Assembly (NCBI GenBank): GCA_004794785.1
Contig: SJOL01006476.1
Coordinates: forward strand, 359,249-423,248
Length of the DNA stretch: 64,000 bases
DNA from: Opisthorchis felineus
Taxonomy: Eukaryota > Platyhelminthes > Trematoda > Opisthorchiida > Opisthorchiidae
Direction of reading: 5' to 3'
Every line of letters begins with the position of its first letter. The first letter of the stretch is position 1. Under the pieces are notes generated by a model. It saw only the letters and a list, made by a program, of their open reading frames with translations. It made no database searches and was not told where the DNA came from. The translations under genes were made by a program, and so were the position numbers. Below are positions 37,301 to 52,300 of the stretch, one piece after another.

Positions 37301-40300
37301 TTTTGGAATCTACAGTTTCGCTCGCACGTGAAAGTTTGAACGTAAAACCATGTAACTGCTTGCACGGCAAGTGGATCTTCATCAAGTCAATGAATGAACT
37401 ATGTAAGCAGGGGCAACGGGCACCTTAGAAGACAAAACCTGATACACTGCAACGAACACGACACGCACTGTGTCAAATCAAGAGCACTTACCAGATTATT
37501 AACTGCGCAGCTGTATAAGACTCCAGGTTTGTTCGCTATGGTCTCAAGTGCAGTGGGTACAACTTCAAGTGCATCCAGGTCTGCACTGAAACCCCCTCCT
37601 ATTCCGATGACCTACAGTTACGGTACTTCAATAATGCAGGCGTTATATTCCGTTTTCAGGAAACAAGACAGACCGGATCGAATGCAAACGGCCACAGTGT
37701 AACTGAAATTACAGTGGTTTCCATTGAGGCCAGAATACCGAACAGTTCGGGTGAGTTTACTCAATGCAAACTTCTATAGTATCAGTTATTATGCGTCGCT
37801 ATACAACAACGCAGTCACGCTGTTCACTCAAGTGCTGCTAAAATACTTATAACCAAATCATCCAACTCAGGGATTAAGTCGATTCAAATAAAACGAATTG
37901 TTTAAGGATGCCCATACCTGATTGGGTGAAAATGAAGCGGACGTGGTCTACGTTGTGAGTCCATTGAAATGTCAAGACCTGGTTGGCTCATTTCTAAGCC
38001 ATCATGAGTTGCGATGGTCTCAAAGTAGACGTGTGCATTTTGGCTGCTTTATGGACACGGTGGACTGGGCGGATAAAAACAGTTTTCGGGCATACAGAAC
38101 AAAAAAGAGTAGGTGGCTAGTATATTTGCTGCTCTTACCGTAGAACTGTTCAGGGAACAAGACGGACAGGGGGAAATGAGCAGATTTTACGCTGCCCGCT
38201 ACAATTCGGATGACGCATCACAGATCTCTACCGCGTCAAGTGTCTGCAACTGACCGATGTGGATTATTTCACGCGAGAAAGATTGGTCTGTGTCCGGTTC
38301 ATATAGGGTTTGCCAAGTGATCTACAGGGGAAAACGTACATGACCAAAGCAGTTCATGTGGAGGAGGCCACGCAGCTTATGTGCGTAACGCGCCCGGGAC
38401 ACTCCAGTTAACCGCCGGAACTACGGCGATTTGAGAACAAAAGTGGCTGCGAAAGAAACCGGACGTCTGAAGATGGTCCTAATTCGGATATCCCTCAGAG
38501 GTCAACTAAGGTGGAACCAACAACAATGTTACGTTTGCCATGTAATTGGCTACTTCGCCCGATTTTTCCCAAAAAGGAGTTTTTTCCCTTGTTTTTTAAA
38601 GCTAAACGGAGCTAAGGGAGTCCTGAGATTGCTGGCGGTAACTGATAGTGAGACAGAGGTGCCAATCGAAAGCAAAATATATGGTTTGCCATTTAGACAG
38701 TGTAACATAGTGCAATTAGTACGGGGAGCAGAAATGAAAGTGCTGAGCACACAAAACGCCGGAATTCAATCCTGCTCATGTAAGCTGCTTTATTCAATCT
38801 TACTACTCCAGAGCGTAAACAGGACAACTCCAGAGATACGTTTTCCGCGGTGACTGAGGGAAGAAGTCAAGCTGGCGAATGACTGTTTAAGCTTAAGAGG
38901 AAACTAATCCTCAAACCAAGCGATCGAAGCCATACAATTGAACTGGTTCAGAGACAGAGGTCTTGAGGTGTTCGGTAATATGTATATAACAATGCTTTGT
39001 TCTCCAAATAGCCAAAAAAGACTACGGTTTTGTGACAAAAAGCAGCAAATCAATCCTCCTTACCTAATGTCCCTTTTTTCACCAATCGCTAGGAGAATAC
39101 CGAAAAAGCCTACCTCCTGAGGTAAAGAAGCAATTACAAGAAATGAAAGCAAAGGTATCATACAGAAAACTCGAACCCCTTATGCGTCACCAGTCCCCTT
39201 GATTCGGAAGGCTGACGCTAGACGCACGTTCGACATCGACTATCGGGAATCATAATCAAGTACGCGTTCCCAGTGCGTGTAACTGAAAATATATTTGCCC
39301 GTCTACTTGAGGCTCGAGTTAACTCGTTAACAAAGCTGGATATTGGCGGCTGCCGGTGGCCTAGTGTGTTAGATTCAAAACGGCATTCTCCCAACGAAGG
39401 CAGTACAAATACCTTCAGGTCTTTGTACTATTCAGGTAACGTTTCAACGTCTGTTTTTGAGAAATTTATGGGGCATCGAATGTGCAATAATGTATGGGGA
39501 CGACACAGTAGTGCACTTAGAGTCGGAAGACGAGCACGTGACAAGGTTTAGAAGAGTAATGCAGCGAGCTGGTGAAATATGTCTCAAGTCCAGTCTCAAG
39601 AAATACCAAACTTCTGGATATAAAACCGCATATCTGAGCCACCTAGTTTGAAGAGGTAAAATTCGACCATTGCCAAAGAAGGTCTCCGTCAAAAAGACAG
39701 TTGAGACTGTTCCTGGAACTTTTAGGCCGCGGGGCGAGGATTATTCCATAGTTTGCATAATAAGCCCTATCACTCCAAATCCTACGAAAAGTATGGAAAG
39801 AAACTTTGAATTACCAATGGGACTGGCGTCGCACGCCGAATCTGCAAGAATCTATCGGTTATTTCCTGGATGTTTTCTTCTCTTCCGGTTTTAATCAGTG
39901 CAGGCTTAAATGTATCTGCAAAGCGTTCAGCCCATCCGTCTGAATGCGGAGGATACCCTGGAATGTTTATTTCGTGTAATTTGCGAAAGTCTGGGAATCC
40001 TTGAGAAACGGACTGGAAACAACTGTCAGAAAAGTACTTTGGACTCACCAAAATAAGTAAAACAAAATGGTGAAGAAACTTCGGATCACAGAGTAAGCAT
40101 CGACATGTGCAGAGTAATGGAACGGTTCAAGACGTGTGAATAGGACTTGCGCTCAAATTTGTTGCCATTGCACACTGGTCACAGGACCGAACAACACTTT
40201 CAATATCTTGGTCTGTGAATGGCCAGTAAGCACAGATGCGAGCTATAGATTTCATACAACTGATTTCTGAATCATCTTCGTGAGATTGTCCAAGAACCTT

Positions 40301-43300
40301 CTACAGTTTTACGGACCATAACCATCGATTACCGGTAAGCGTGCTCCCTTTGGGTACTGTCCACGATCGAGTTGGTGTAAGACAACCAGTACTAAAGCAT
40401 CCCAACGTATGATGTAACGATGGATCTTTTGTTGTTTCCGCCAGGAGTTGGTGCATGAGTGTTAAAAAATCTTGACTAATCTCGGTGACTGGGATACTGC
40501 TGAATACAACAATGTCATCATCTGGTATCCTGAAATTGTGCTCAGCCGTGGGTCTGGACAATATGTTAGCATGGCTAAAAGAGGATGTTCTTTTGCGATC
40601 TAAATCAAAATTGTATACCAACAAGGTGGTAGCCCAATACTACAAGGCAAAGACATCCTCTTCAAGTCCGTGTTCATCTCTGAGTGAAACAGCCAAGGAT
40701 AAGTCGTCCTGTTAATCCGGTCGACTGAATGATGAATTGTTTCTGTGTACCCAAAAGATATTCGCCATGTTCAAACCATTCGATAGCCAAAACAACCAAG
40801 AATAAGCACTGCTAGCATTAATTGAAGTGCGTTGCAGCCTTTTCTCATACCGGCTACTGTCTCTAAGCGACATTCCGTCGTAAAAACAGGACCGAAGGAA
40901 ATCGCTCTCTCGAATGGGAATGCTTCTCCAAGAGGACGGCATCATATTTGGTAATTCCAGGCCAATGCAGACTAGCTTGTTTTGTGAAGCACTTAAACAA
41001 GTTTGTGAAACATGCGAATAAAAGAATGGCAATTATGTGTGTCGAAATAAGTCAATTCAGGGAGTCTATCAAGAGTGACGTTTACACCACCGGTCATGTT
41101 GCCAGGTCACGATTGGAGGAAGGCCTGTTTTAGAAGCAGACAGGTGTGTTTGTATGACAAATAGGAAGTCGACGACAGGGTCTGAACACAAACACTTGAT
41201 CCTACATGAAGTCCTCCCCTTGGGTACATGAATCTCTCCTTTTCAGATCCCCCTACGTGTACAAGGCCAAATGGTCACAGGAATATCATTCGCGATAAAT
41301 TTTATCGAAGCTCTGGAGAAACCACATCACCTCATCACAGAGGAGCGTTTGAAATCCGAAACACTCGTTGAGCCAGTGGCAAAGGGCTAGGGAGAAGCGA
41401 GAACAGTCTGTGAACGACCGCTTCTCTAGCGAACGAGGTCATGCATTCATCACAAAGCAATTCACACAAAGTAGGCTTACTCAAACTGTTCGAGAGCCAA
41501 CTGGATGGTTTCGATGGCTTTGGAAACGCGTAGACCAAGAACACTATTCCGTTCATTAGCAAGTGCACAAACGGCCGAGTCTGATTTCGCCACGGGATTC
41601 GGCTCGTAGGAGACAATATCTGGTAGGATCCAAGAGACAGACAAAATTGATAGTCCTGAAATCAGTGTGCCCTAAAAATTTAACTGAAGATAAATCTTCA
41701 TGATATGACTGCTACTGAATGCGATTAACTAGTCTTAGGAGGCAATCAACTGTTTCTCAACAATATGCAGTGTTCTGATTGGTTATTCAATCGTGACCTA
41801 AATATTTAGATAATATTTAGATAATAATCAGCCACCTGATCAATTACCAGATAATGAACTATTTATCTCGGAGCTCCAATGTATCCTCAAGACGTCCTCA
41901 CCAAGGGTGTTGCATCCAATTGTTTGCGAAAACTTATGTCTCTATGGGGCCTGGTGTTAGTCAATTAGGAACATTCCCGAGCCTAATAAGACTATCTGGG
42001 CCCTGGGCATTACAATTTAATGTCTCTCTAATGCCCCCAACCAACTAACCAATCAATCATTCAAGGAATCAGCCAATTGACTGATTGATGAATTCAGCCC
42101 TAGAGCCTTTCTGGTGAATAGCTGTTATGCAACTCGAATGAAGCGTGACGGCTGAGCTACTGTCAGGGTGCCCAGGCCTAGACAGGGACTACAGGTCGGT
42201 AGCTCCACTGATTTATATCAAGCGCTCACGAAATCGCACAAGGATTTGTCTGGTAATGTGTTGGAATACTGGTAGCTCAGGTGCATTCATTCGTCTATAT
42301 TCTGACCTAGATATTAGGCTGAGGGTATGGAGGGTATGGATTAGCTGGACGCCGACTTAATGCGAACAGATGTAATCAAGGAGCCGCCGAATCCCAACGT
42401 AGCGCGTGCAAAACCCACAGATAAATGCCTTTAGCCTAAAGTACAAAAAGGCTTGGTATAGACAGTATTACTCAAGTAGCCAGCTAAGCGCACTACGTGA
42501 CTATCAGGCGACGCGTCAATTGTGTCGATTAGTTATTGGTTTCCGGTTTAGTTTCGATTGACCATATTTCAACGGGTTTTCTCAACCCTGTCTGTTTGAA
42601 CCAGATTATGTGTGTCGTTCAGACTACGATGACCTGCGTCTTGTAATCCATTTACCGTTTGTCAGATCAACACATATTCAGCTCTCAGTTGGTCTTCCCT
42701 CTGTCCCACACACCCCGGGTTACAACAAGTACGAAGAAGGTTTTCTGATTTTTCAATGTATGCATATAAATGTGCTAGCTTCGGGTCGATTTAGCGATAT
42801 CCGATCGATATCCGAAGGACGATCGATTAAGGATAGATATACGGAATAAGAGTACTCTAATAACATGGATTCGAAAGGCAATCTACAATATCTTTTTCAG
42901 GCTGACGAGATAAAATATGGTTTCCAAGGGAGCTGTGATAGTCGACTGTCAACTGACTAGCAATCCTTGAAAGTTCGACGTATAATTTATTACGATTATT
43001 ACCGTACGGTACCAATGAAACCGCGAAGGCAGGGCTGTTTTGTACTGACCACAATGGACCCGAGGGTTGTTTTTCAATAATAAAAAATGAATGAAAGCAA
43101 TCGCTCTCCTTTAGGGAGAACACTATAAAGTGAGGACATCTCCCTGAAAAAAACTACTCATGGCCTGCCCCTTTACGTAGTCCCCAAGGGATGAACCGCA
43201 CTAACTAGTGTTTTTATTTATAGGGGCTGTATATTGCTATGAACCGAACAGCACTTCTGTTTGGAAATGACGTACATTTCTTGGTACAGTGGACTTCCCC

Positions 43301-46300
43301 ATTCCTAATCCGGATGGAGAGTCGGTTAGCTGACCCATGGTTAAACGGAAAGCACATTCGTAACTTGGTAAGCTGTAGTAGATAAAATAGGTACAGTGTG
43401 AGCACGGTATATAAGGACAATCGCAAAACTTACAAGCCTGTCGATTCCGCGATAAAACAACACAGACAAGAGGGGCGACGGTTGACCACCTCCGTTATAG
43501 CTACTAGATAATCTTCAACTTCAAGGTCTGATCAAGGAATATGAACTGACGTCAGTCACCTATTCCGAAACAACCAGTAAAGACGAGCATAGCTGGTCAA
43601 CAACACATTCGAGTTGTACCCATCAGACGAAACTACTACTGCGGGAAATATTGAATCGTTCCATGAATTTGGCACCATAGACTGCACGGTTAATCCTAAT
43701 CGTTCAGGTAATTCAAAGATTGAAGTTTCATTGTACGGAGTGATAGGAGCAACGTTAGCCGATAGCAAAAATCGAGTCAAGTTTTGATTTTGTTGTAGCG
43801 GGATGAAGCTATAACGCAGAAAACGTGACCCGTTCAAGTCTGTTTCCGTTGGCTTTATAATGTATGAACCACTCAGCTTTTTTCAAGATATCGGTATCAA
43901 AATGATTAGGTTCACTGTCTTGTTCGGGTTCAACGACAACCGCGATTGGGTTGACATCACGGTTTGGAAATGCATTTGCCTGGATCTTCAAGCTCGTGCT
44001 AGTTGAGTAGTTGTAACACGCTCAAATCAAATGTCAGATGGGAGGTTAGTTATGACTGAGGTCGTAAACTGCTGATGAGCAAAACACCCTTCAGTGTGGT
44101 CTAGCGGGAGCAACCAAGCCAGGACGGGATAAGGACTATTCAGAGGACTGGGATTTGAATACAAGATACACTTTCTTTATTGCAAGGTGAGATTTTTCAA
44201 GTTCGTTGAAACAATCATCCGGACTATTGAAAGTCTCAGTGTGTCCCCAAGGAACCATTTGTAATCTCGCAACTTTCCTACAATTAGTGGGTCACGAGTG
44301 ACTACAAGATGACGTCAGGTTTGTACTTATACGTCCGCCTGTCTAACTGTAGTAACAGATTTGTGTACTTCACTAGGTGGCATTCACAAGTACTGAGTGC
44401 TTACAACTGAAAAAGCGCTACTTTGATAAAGTACCTTGGCCGAAATAGTCCTTTGCCTCTTGAAACGCGGCTTCTAACGTATCCTCATCTTGTGAGTCAA
44501 GGACCACACGAACCCGATAATAACTGAAACATAAAAAAAAGCGATTTGTCATGCGCACTTCCATTCCAAGGGATGTTCGTTTTACATAGATACGACAATT
44601 AAACCTACAAGATATTAACTATATCGGGAAGACGTATCACTACACAACCTATATCACGCTAAAGTGTGGAAAAACATGAACACTTATCAGTCATGCCATG
44701 ACCGTGCGCAACCTAGGAAAACCACCAGAGCTACCTTATGAAAACATTTCTGATACGTCTAACTGATCTCGGGATAGCTCAGTGGTTAGGGCGCGAACCT
44801 ACTGACTGGGTGGTCTGTGGTTCGAGCCCAACCTCTGCATCTCAACTGCTGCTGCATAGGCTTGAGCGACCTGACAGCACCTCAGCCCACCTGGTTATTT
44901 CGACTGGCTTGGCAGTCAGAAATCAAAATGGTGTTACAGGTGGACGATTCTTTATCTATGATTCCGCCTAATCATGTCAACCTTACCTTGTAAATATCAA
45001 GAATGGATGCGACTGAAAGAACACTAATGAGTGAATGAATCTCAACATCACACAAGCAGGTAGAAACTAGTTTGAAATCAAACGCTACTTCGAAATAGTC
45101 GGTAGTGATTAAAAATTCATGGTAATAGAGTGGATTTTGAATTCATAGCCATGATTTTTTAAAGGTGGGGTTCGAATCCTAAAAACCGCCGTCCTACCGA
45201 TGGCTGAAAGCCATGTCCTTGCTAAAGCCACTCTTTCAACTATACACTGGTTCATCGTTTCCCAGTTGAGTACAGGTCACCCTCCTCAAATTGTCAGTAA
45301 GAGCAATGAAAACCTTTTCGTTTTTGTCGTTCGTGAATTTTCGAAAACGGTTTCCCCACTGAATTCCTCACCATCGTATCGTCAAATAGAACTTCTTCAT
45401 CCACACACTACTGTCCCAACGATAACTGCCATAGCAGAGATACTGGTTCTCACTGACCGTTTGCTAAAATTTCATCTGCCATTGCCACCCTACTCCCATT
45501 ATGGCTTTGAACAACGCGTGTAAGTGAGCGCTACCAACTTATTCGGCACAGTAACAAACTTACAGCTGAAGAGCTAATACAGCTTGGCAACTGAAACGCA
45601 TAAAACAAAAGATGTCAACAACTTTATTTTATCCATTGATTCCGAGTAAGTAAGGCTGAACACAGTCACTTTGTCCAGGTTCTGACCATGTTCTACCATG
45701 TTAAACACAGGCAGTGGTTATAAAGCGCAATCTCTAGGCTAACTTAAAACTCGGGCAACGATCACTGATTCCCCAAATCTAGTTCTGAGCTCAACCCCGT
45801 GAACGCAGCAGACACAGATGTGGATGTCTGTTTGAAACAAATATGGGCAAATGAGCAAAATAGGAAACTTGACTGCTAGACAACGCTGACCAGATCACAA
45901 CGTGTCGATCTAACTAGCTAACACAACCTCTCACTAGATATGATTTCCAAAAGGGAATCACTTAAATTGCTTAACTACTTCTACTAGATACTATTATAGC
46001 AGTCGCTCGAGGAGTCAACTCCAAACAAAGCACTACAATAGGCCTCCACGACGCCGTGCAACTCGGTGAAATCACGATAAATTGTTGACTTCAAAATACT
46101 CAGGTTGTCTAGATGGTTCAGACCCCAACTGGATGGTTGTGGTGGTGCCCTACCATGTGACCCAGTCGGCCACTTCCATCGTTTGAAGATTGGAACTTTG
46201 ATCTTGCGGCTCAACAAAAAACACTGAAGCTGGTGTAGCACTAGAATGTGAATAAGGTATGTAGTCACCACCCTTGGGTAAGGACCCATTCAAAGTGCTC

Positions 46301-49300
46301 CAAATATTTTAATTGAAATAGATGCCCTCTCCACAAAAGCTACCTTCAGACACAGATCGCCGGGTCGTACAGTTCACACCAATTTTATGAGAACACGGAA
46401 CACATAAATGATCACTAACAAACGACGGTAGTCCGAATTCATTGTACTGATAGCGGATCCAAGTACAATTACCACTTGACAACGTTACTGTATGTTCAGA
46501 GCACTGTTAAGAGGCTCTGTTTTCAGGGTGGCCATATTTATCCAACATCTATGAAGAGCTTGTGACATCAGGATTCAGCATTCAGAAGGCGGAGCCCAGT
46601 GTGTTCCTCACTGCTTCCGAAGACTGTTTATGCCATACAACCACAGTGGTCTGTCTTCCAAGGTCGTCTGTGACAGTTCGATGCTTCACACGCCTGAGAT
46701 GGATGAATGGCTATGGAAAGGCTTGTAGGCGATGCGGGAAGTAGGTAGTCAAAATAAACCACCGCAGCTTGCATAAACAGAACCAGAACCTGAACATGGG
46801 ACGTTCCTTTGCGGTCGCCGTTAGTCAGATCAATAGGGTGGCTTTGATAGACCCAGCGACCAAGTTGATTTGGAGAAAAGCAGATTGTTGCACTTTCGAA
46901 CAGAACTGCGGAAACGCCACGTATCTGGTTTTTCAATTCAATTTTGCTGCCCACCAACAGGCCGGTGCAAACCTGATCCATCTGTCTTATTTTTGGATTG
47001 ATAACAACCTACATGACTCGGAAATGAGTGATCGAGTCCTATTTAGTAGACGGTCTGTCGGATTGTGATATTTGTCGCATACTCAGCGCTAATGCTTTAA
47101 CATAGCCCTGCTGCTTCAGAAAAGCCGATAGCGTCCTCTCGAAAACTGCCCTCCCCTCAACGCACGTGCTTAACGTCTGCTAAGCACATGTCTGTATTCT
47201 ACATATCACGTAAAAGGTTCGGCTGAATGAACTGTTGTCGTTCTGTCATGCAGTTACCGTGTCTGAAAGTACTTCATTCGTCTCATCGCACAGTTCACCA
47301 CAGATGTCATCACATTGGTCTGAATAATACAGGCCAGACATTAGTGTACCTGATTTCAGGTTCTAACCGCACCCCTTCCTCTTGCACATTCAGACCAGGA
47401 AGAGCGGTATTTCTGGCATGGGCGTGTGGGAACCATTTGTACATCCATGTGATTAGAACTCCGTAGTTAATCTCTCTTGTCGTAACCATCTTTGGATCCT
47501 ATCGCACTCAAATTTACCGAAGATGCATAGTTTCATTCATCCTAGATAGTCCATTATGAATGCCAGGTCTACTGACCCACCGATGTCCTCTACAAAGTTA
47601 AGGCACTGATAGAGTCGGTTAATCAAAAGAAATCTCCCGGATTGACTGCCTTAAAACCCGATCAACCTAGTAACGTACTCACTTGGTCTCTCGAAGCTTT
47701 TATGTCCAAAGCGAAACGCTGCCCAGCAATAAATGCACCGATTGTTTACCAGACCTCTCTGAAAAGACGACTACTCAATCGGTTCCAATTAATTAAGGTA
47801 GATATTTTTTCGGGTTTCATTTCTGACAGTTCTCTGCGTACGTGGTGACTGGTCTAGTTACAGTACAGTAGTTATTCATTCCGCAAAAAATGGTTGAGTA
47901 TCGATCGATTTTCTCATACTACAGATACCCTGTAGAAGAATCTCCCAAAGAGCCGGTCTAGGCATTGGATAACAAACAGGTATGTTTCCGCTCGAAAAGA
48001 TCAAGCTGAGATAAACCCAAGGAAAAACCTCAGAAACTACCTGGAGTAAAAACATAGATGGGAACGCAGACATTTCAGTCAGTCTCGCTGACAATCGGTA
48101 ACTGATCCAAGCCCCGATATGACTATCCAACAAAAACCGCTTGAGACAGAAAGGGGTGTTATTAGTGTCCACAAAGTAGTATGTCGTCACAATTTCTTGA
48201 AATACAGTAGCAGGTTGGCGATCTGAATACATCGACCAGCAAGAATGACGTCACGATACCAGGTAAAAAAAACCTGACTATTTATCAACGCAGTGTCCCT
48301 TTGGGAGGGGTTCTGTACCTCACTGAATTGTATTTCGTGTTGCTTGTCAGGTCCAGCAAGGCGGGCCCAATTCACAAGTCCATGGAGAGCTCATAGTTGT
48401 CCCTGAATGTGAAGTGCCCCCTATTGAGAATTCTTATTGTACATGAAATGTGGCGAGTCTTCATGACGATTGTCATCTCATCTTCGCGCCACCGAGCCCA
48501 CATCGATAAGAACCACGGAATAAGGCAATCTGAAAAGACAGATTCTAATACATCAAACGACAGTGGCAACTCTATGAATATCGAGGTACCGTCTGCTGTC
48601 CCATCTCACGCACTAGTTTGTTTACTTCATTTATACTCCAACTGTGAAAGGTTCCAATAAATGGCTCCGTATATGTATACTAAACTGATTAGTCAAATCA
48701 CATCAAGCCCGATCAAAACAGTGGTGTGGGCAGCTGTGTAAAATGATGGTTGAGTGGAAGATCTAGGGAGTTTTCATTGTGCCGTTTCCTTTGGGGATTA
48801 GGTTGATCAGTTGGGGAACCGGAAGGTGTTCTGTCTTGGGGCAACGGACGAGCACAACAGAAAATACTCTGCCATCATGGCTTTCGCTATTTTGGAGAGA
48901 AGAGCGTTCATTCAATTGCTGTACAAGAGGTTCACACTCACCACTGGCATCCATTTGCTTCACATCAACCCACGGGTGTGCTATTCCTACTCAGAGTCAA
49001 ACGGTATGTTGGGCAGTTCACTCAGGATTTAGCTGTTCTAAACCTTCGAACTGATAAGCCCTATTGGGCAGGCCGCGCAACTAGCGCTCAAAAAGGGAGT
49101 GAAACGCATCATTTAGCATATAGTTCACGTAAAAGATAACCAAAAGGAATATGACGATTGTGAAGTAAACTAGAAGTGTTTTTCCGCTGAACATGGTCCA
49201 AGTAAATTCAACTTCGCAATGCACTGAAGTGCAAAAGACTCGATCCAAAACATACGACCAAGAATCAACAACAAAGTGACATAGTGTGCGTAGCTGACGC

Positions 49301-52300
49301 CTGAAATTCCACCGCTGAAACAACCTAGAAAATGGTATGAAATGGAATGCAGCAACCTGACAAATTCCATAATAGTTAGCCAGGCTAGAATAAGTGTACT
49401 TCTACTGAATCCGTTTTGTGCTCAAACGGATGGACAGAATTCAACGTACCGCGCGCCTTCTCGTCAGCGAACGTTTCGATTTAGGTCGTTCTGTAATAAC
49501 GCTACGGTTGGAAGTACTACCAAGTGTCACAGACGCATCCCGTTATCCTCCGAGCAACAGTCTGAAATGGACTCCGGGATAAAAGAACATCGGCAAGCCT
49601 CACTGCAGGGCTGAGCCGATGGATCCCGAGTAGTTAAAATAAATGTACGTGGTGTATTGTCAAGGAATTCATCCCATATTTCATTGTCACGTGTTTACCG
49701 TAACTCTGGCTCCGCCATCAATTCATGTATAGTTTCCAAATATATAGAACCAGCATGCACTAGGTTCTCCGTCTCCCACATAGCAGCAAGCCAAGATCTC
49801 AGCCATCTACTGTAGTCCACGGCATAATCACAATAAGATCGTCAATCTTTTTTAGAGAATACCTCAGCACAACGAAGCTGACTGCGCAGCGTGGCGGAAT
49901 GGGATGATCGCATTGGGCAGAAGTGCACCAGAGATTCACGAGTCCTAAACTGAAAAGCACGCCTTGTCCGAGGCTTTCAAAATACATACGATTTTAAGAG
50001 ACACACAGTCTCATTGCAGCAATTTGGCACGGAAACCATACGCATCTTCTCAAGGGACAGTAGTCGTATTTCGAATGTGCATTTCTTGGTGAATAGGAAA
50101 ACGTCCTCGCCAGGAATTCTGAACCAAGCGAAATTAATCAGTTCGGCCGTTGTTGATTCCCCACATGAATCGACGACGGCTACTTCTCCAAGTTTTGTTC
50201 GACTATTTACGCTTAGCGTGATCTATGCCTGCTCACCATAACATTGTTTTGCCTCCCTGCCTCCGGTCTCCTTTTCTGCTCCCGTTTAACACTGACTTAT
50301 CTCTGGTTGCTGGCACGGAGATTTTGGTCACCTGTCGGTCTTCGCATGCGATTTCGTGTCTACTCTATACTGATGACAAGACGGCTGACCGGGGATCCAG
50401 CCCTGAGCACTCGAATGGTGGGCAAGCACGTTATCCACTAGAACAACCGGGTTCCCACTGCAGCCATCCTTTAGAAGTACCTCTGTATTGCACCTCGCCT
50501 GAAAGCATCTGCTGCTTTTGTGTTTTGGATTTAATTTAATTTCGCTGTTTTGATACGTTGACAGTTAATGCTTGTAGCTATACTTATTTTTGTGCTCAAC
50601 TCATCCCATACCCGTTATTCCATATAATTGGCGTCTCACTTTTGATTCGGAGCTACCTTCTGAACACAATAGCTGCTACCGCGCTTTCACGCCTGTATAC
50701 CCTCTGCCCAAACGGTCCGACTGCCCGTATCCGTATGTCTGTGGATCACTGGATACCTACTCATTATTGCCTCCACTGTGCCTTTTTCCGCTTCCACCGA
50801 TTGCCTAGTTGTTTATTGTACGTTCTGCTTATTTCATACCGGAACACAAGAACACAGTTTTGCACGACATTCCAGATTTATTTAGCTGTATCTCATCAAG
50901 CATACTACACAGGAAAAATCACCATGTTAAAGTTTTCCTCTCCAGTGTATCACGGCAGTATCAACAAAATGAAAAACTGTTTCTGCTTAAGTTGATTCGG
51001 CTTTCAGTTGAGAATAACGCTGGTTTTAGCAAACCTCTGAACTCTCGTGTTTGCTGTGCTGAAAATAATATCAATTGCGATCGCTAGATCGATGCGATTC
51101 TCGCTCTCAGTAAGGTGACGGACAACTGAAGAGGTTAGTAGTGCAGGCTGCATTCACATCTGGCTTTAGTGTTGTGTCGGTGCATCTGACTGGTCCTCAA
51201 TAGCACGTGCTCCCCAACCCTCAGTAGTGGCTACCGTTCTGTTCTCAATTGGTAGGTGGTCTTGCACCCACAAGTGAATCGGTAGATGATGTTGGATTTG
51301 CCGGACGGTGATAATGGGACTTTGACTGGTGGCACTGGAACACCATTTGTTTGCTGAACAAAGACGGGCCTGTCTCCGTGATAGATCTGACATTTTCGTG
51401 ACAGGCTTCGAATATGATTCAACTGTTGACACTTCATAGGCGCCACGTGAACGACATTCTAGTCATCACGAATTCAGGCGATGAAGCGTGAAACAGTTTC
51501 GAGTTTCCAAACTGCGCAACTGTAAATGAGCTCTGTTTGGAAAACGAAACAAACGGAGGTCTTCCATTCCTTGATATTGTGGTACAAATTAGGACCCAGG
51601 GGACCATACAGAGGATAGTATTTTGCGAGCACAATTGAACGGGACAATACCTAAACTTCACCAGTTTCGTGCGGATATTATATAAGCGTGGCCTGGCTAA
51701 AACGTTGCACCACCTGACCCGATAAGTTTGCGCTAATGGTACACACCAAGCGGAGCTCAGTAACTTTAGACACACGCCCGAGTCTAACGGTCATCCCGGA
51801 GTGTTTATTGAGAAACACTATGCAGACGCCGAAGCTGGAGAGCGTCAGTATTGTCCCCAGACCTGACATTCTCATCGATCTACCACTCGAAAGGAACGCC
51901 ATCAGGGGACCAAAAAAAGCGGTTCGACTGATTGTCCCGAAGAGCTGTTAAGGATAACAAATCTGGATAGAAGTAGTCAATAAGTTCGGAATCGCGCCAA
52001 TTTGAGGTTCACCAGGGAAGTGAGTAGAGGAAAGTATAGTTATTCGAAAGAATATACCCAATGTAACGCAGCCCAGAATCGAAGACGACCCAAAGTAATC
52101 CACCCGGGATAGCTCAGCTTTAGTGGCAAGAGACAAACAGTTGGGTGTAGGGAAAATAGCTCCACAAGCGTTTTGTCTATCGAGGGTCTATCACACAGCC
52201 ATCATGCTTATCCAAGTGGCCGGTTCCCTCGTTAGCAACGACCTGCAGGACATCTATCGCGACAAAGCGGCCTAACCATGAATCTCAAGGGACGTATGTA

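Noticed and set aside
44771..44845. Functional tRNA gene
   Set aside because: Boxes A and B are present, but the acceptor stem is not closed and the tail continues as a SINE body.
49081..49370. Membrane-protein-like exon on the - strand
   Set aside because: Hydrophobic runs appear in two frames at once, as expected from T-rich sequence; no family or phase-consistent partner exon.
50225..50995. Overlapping + strand open frames up to 145 codons
   Set aside because: Pyrimidine-rich composition produces Leu/Ser/Pro/Cys-rich text in all three frames; no domain seen.
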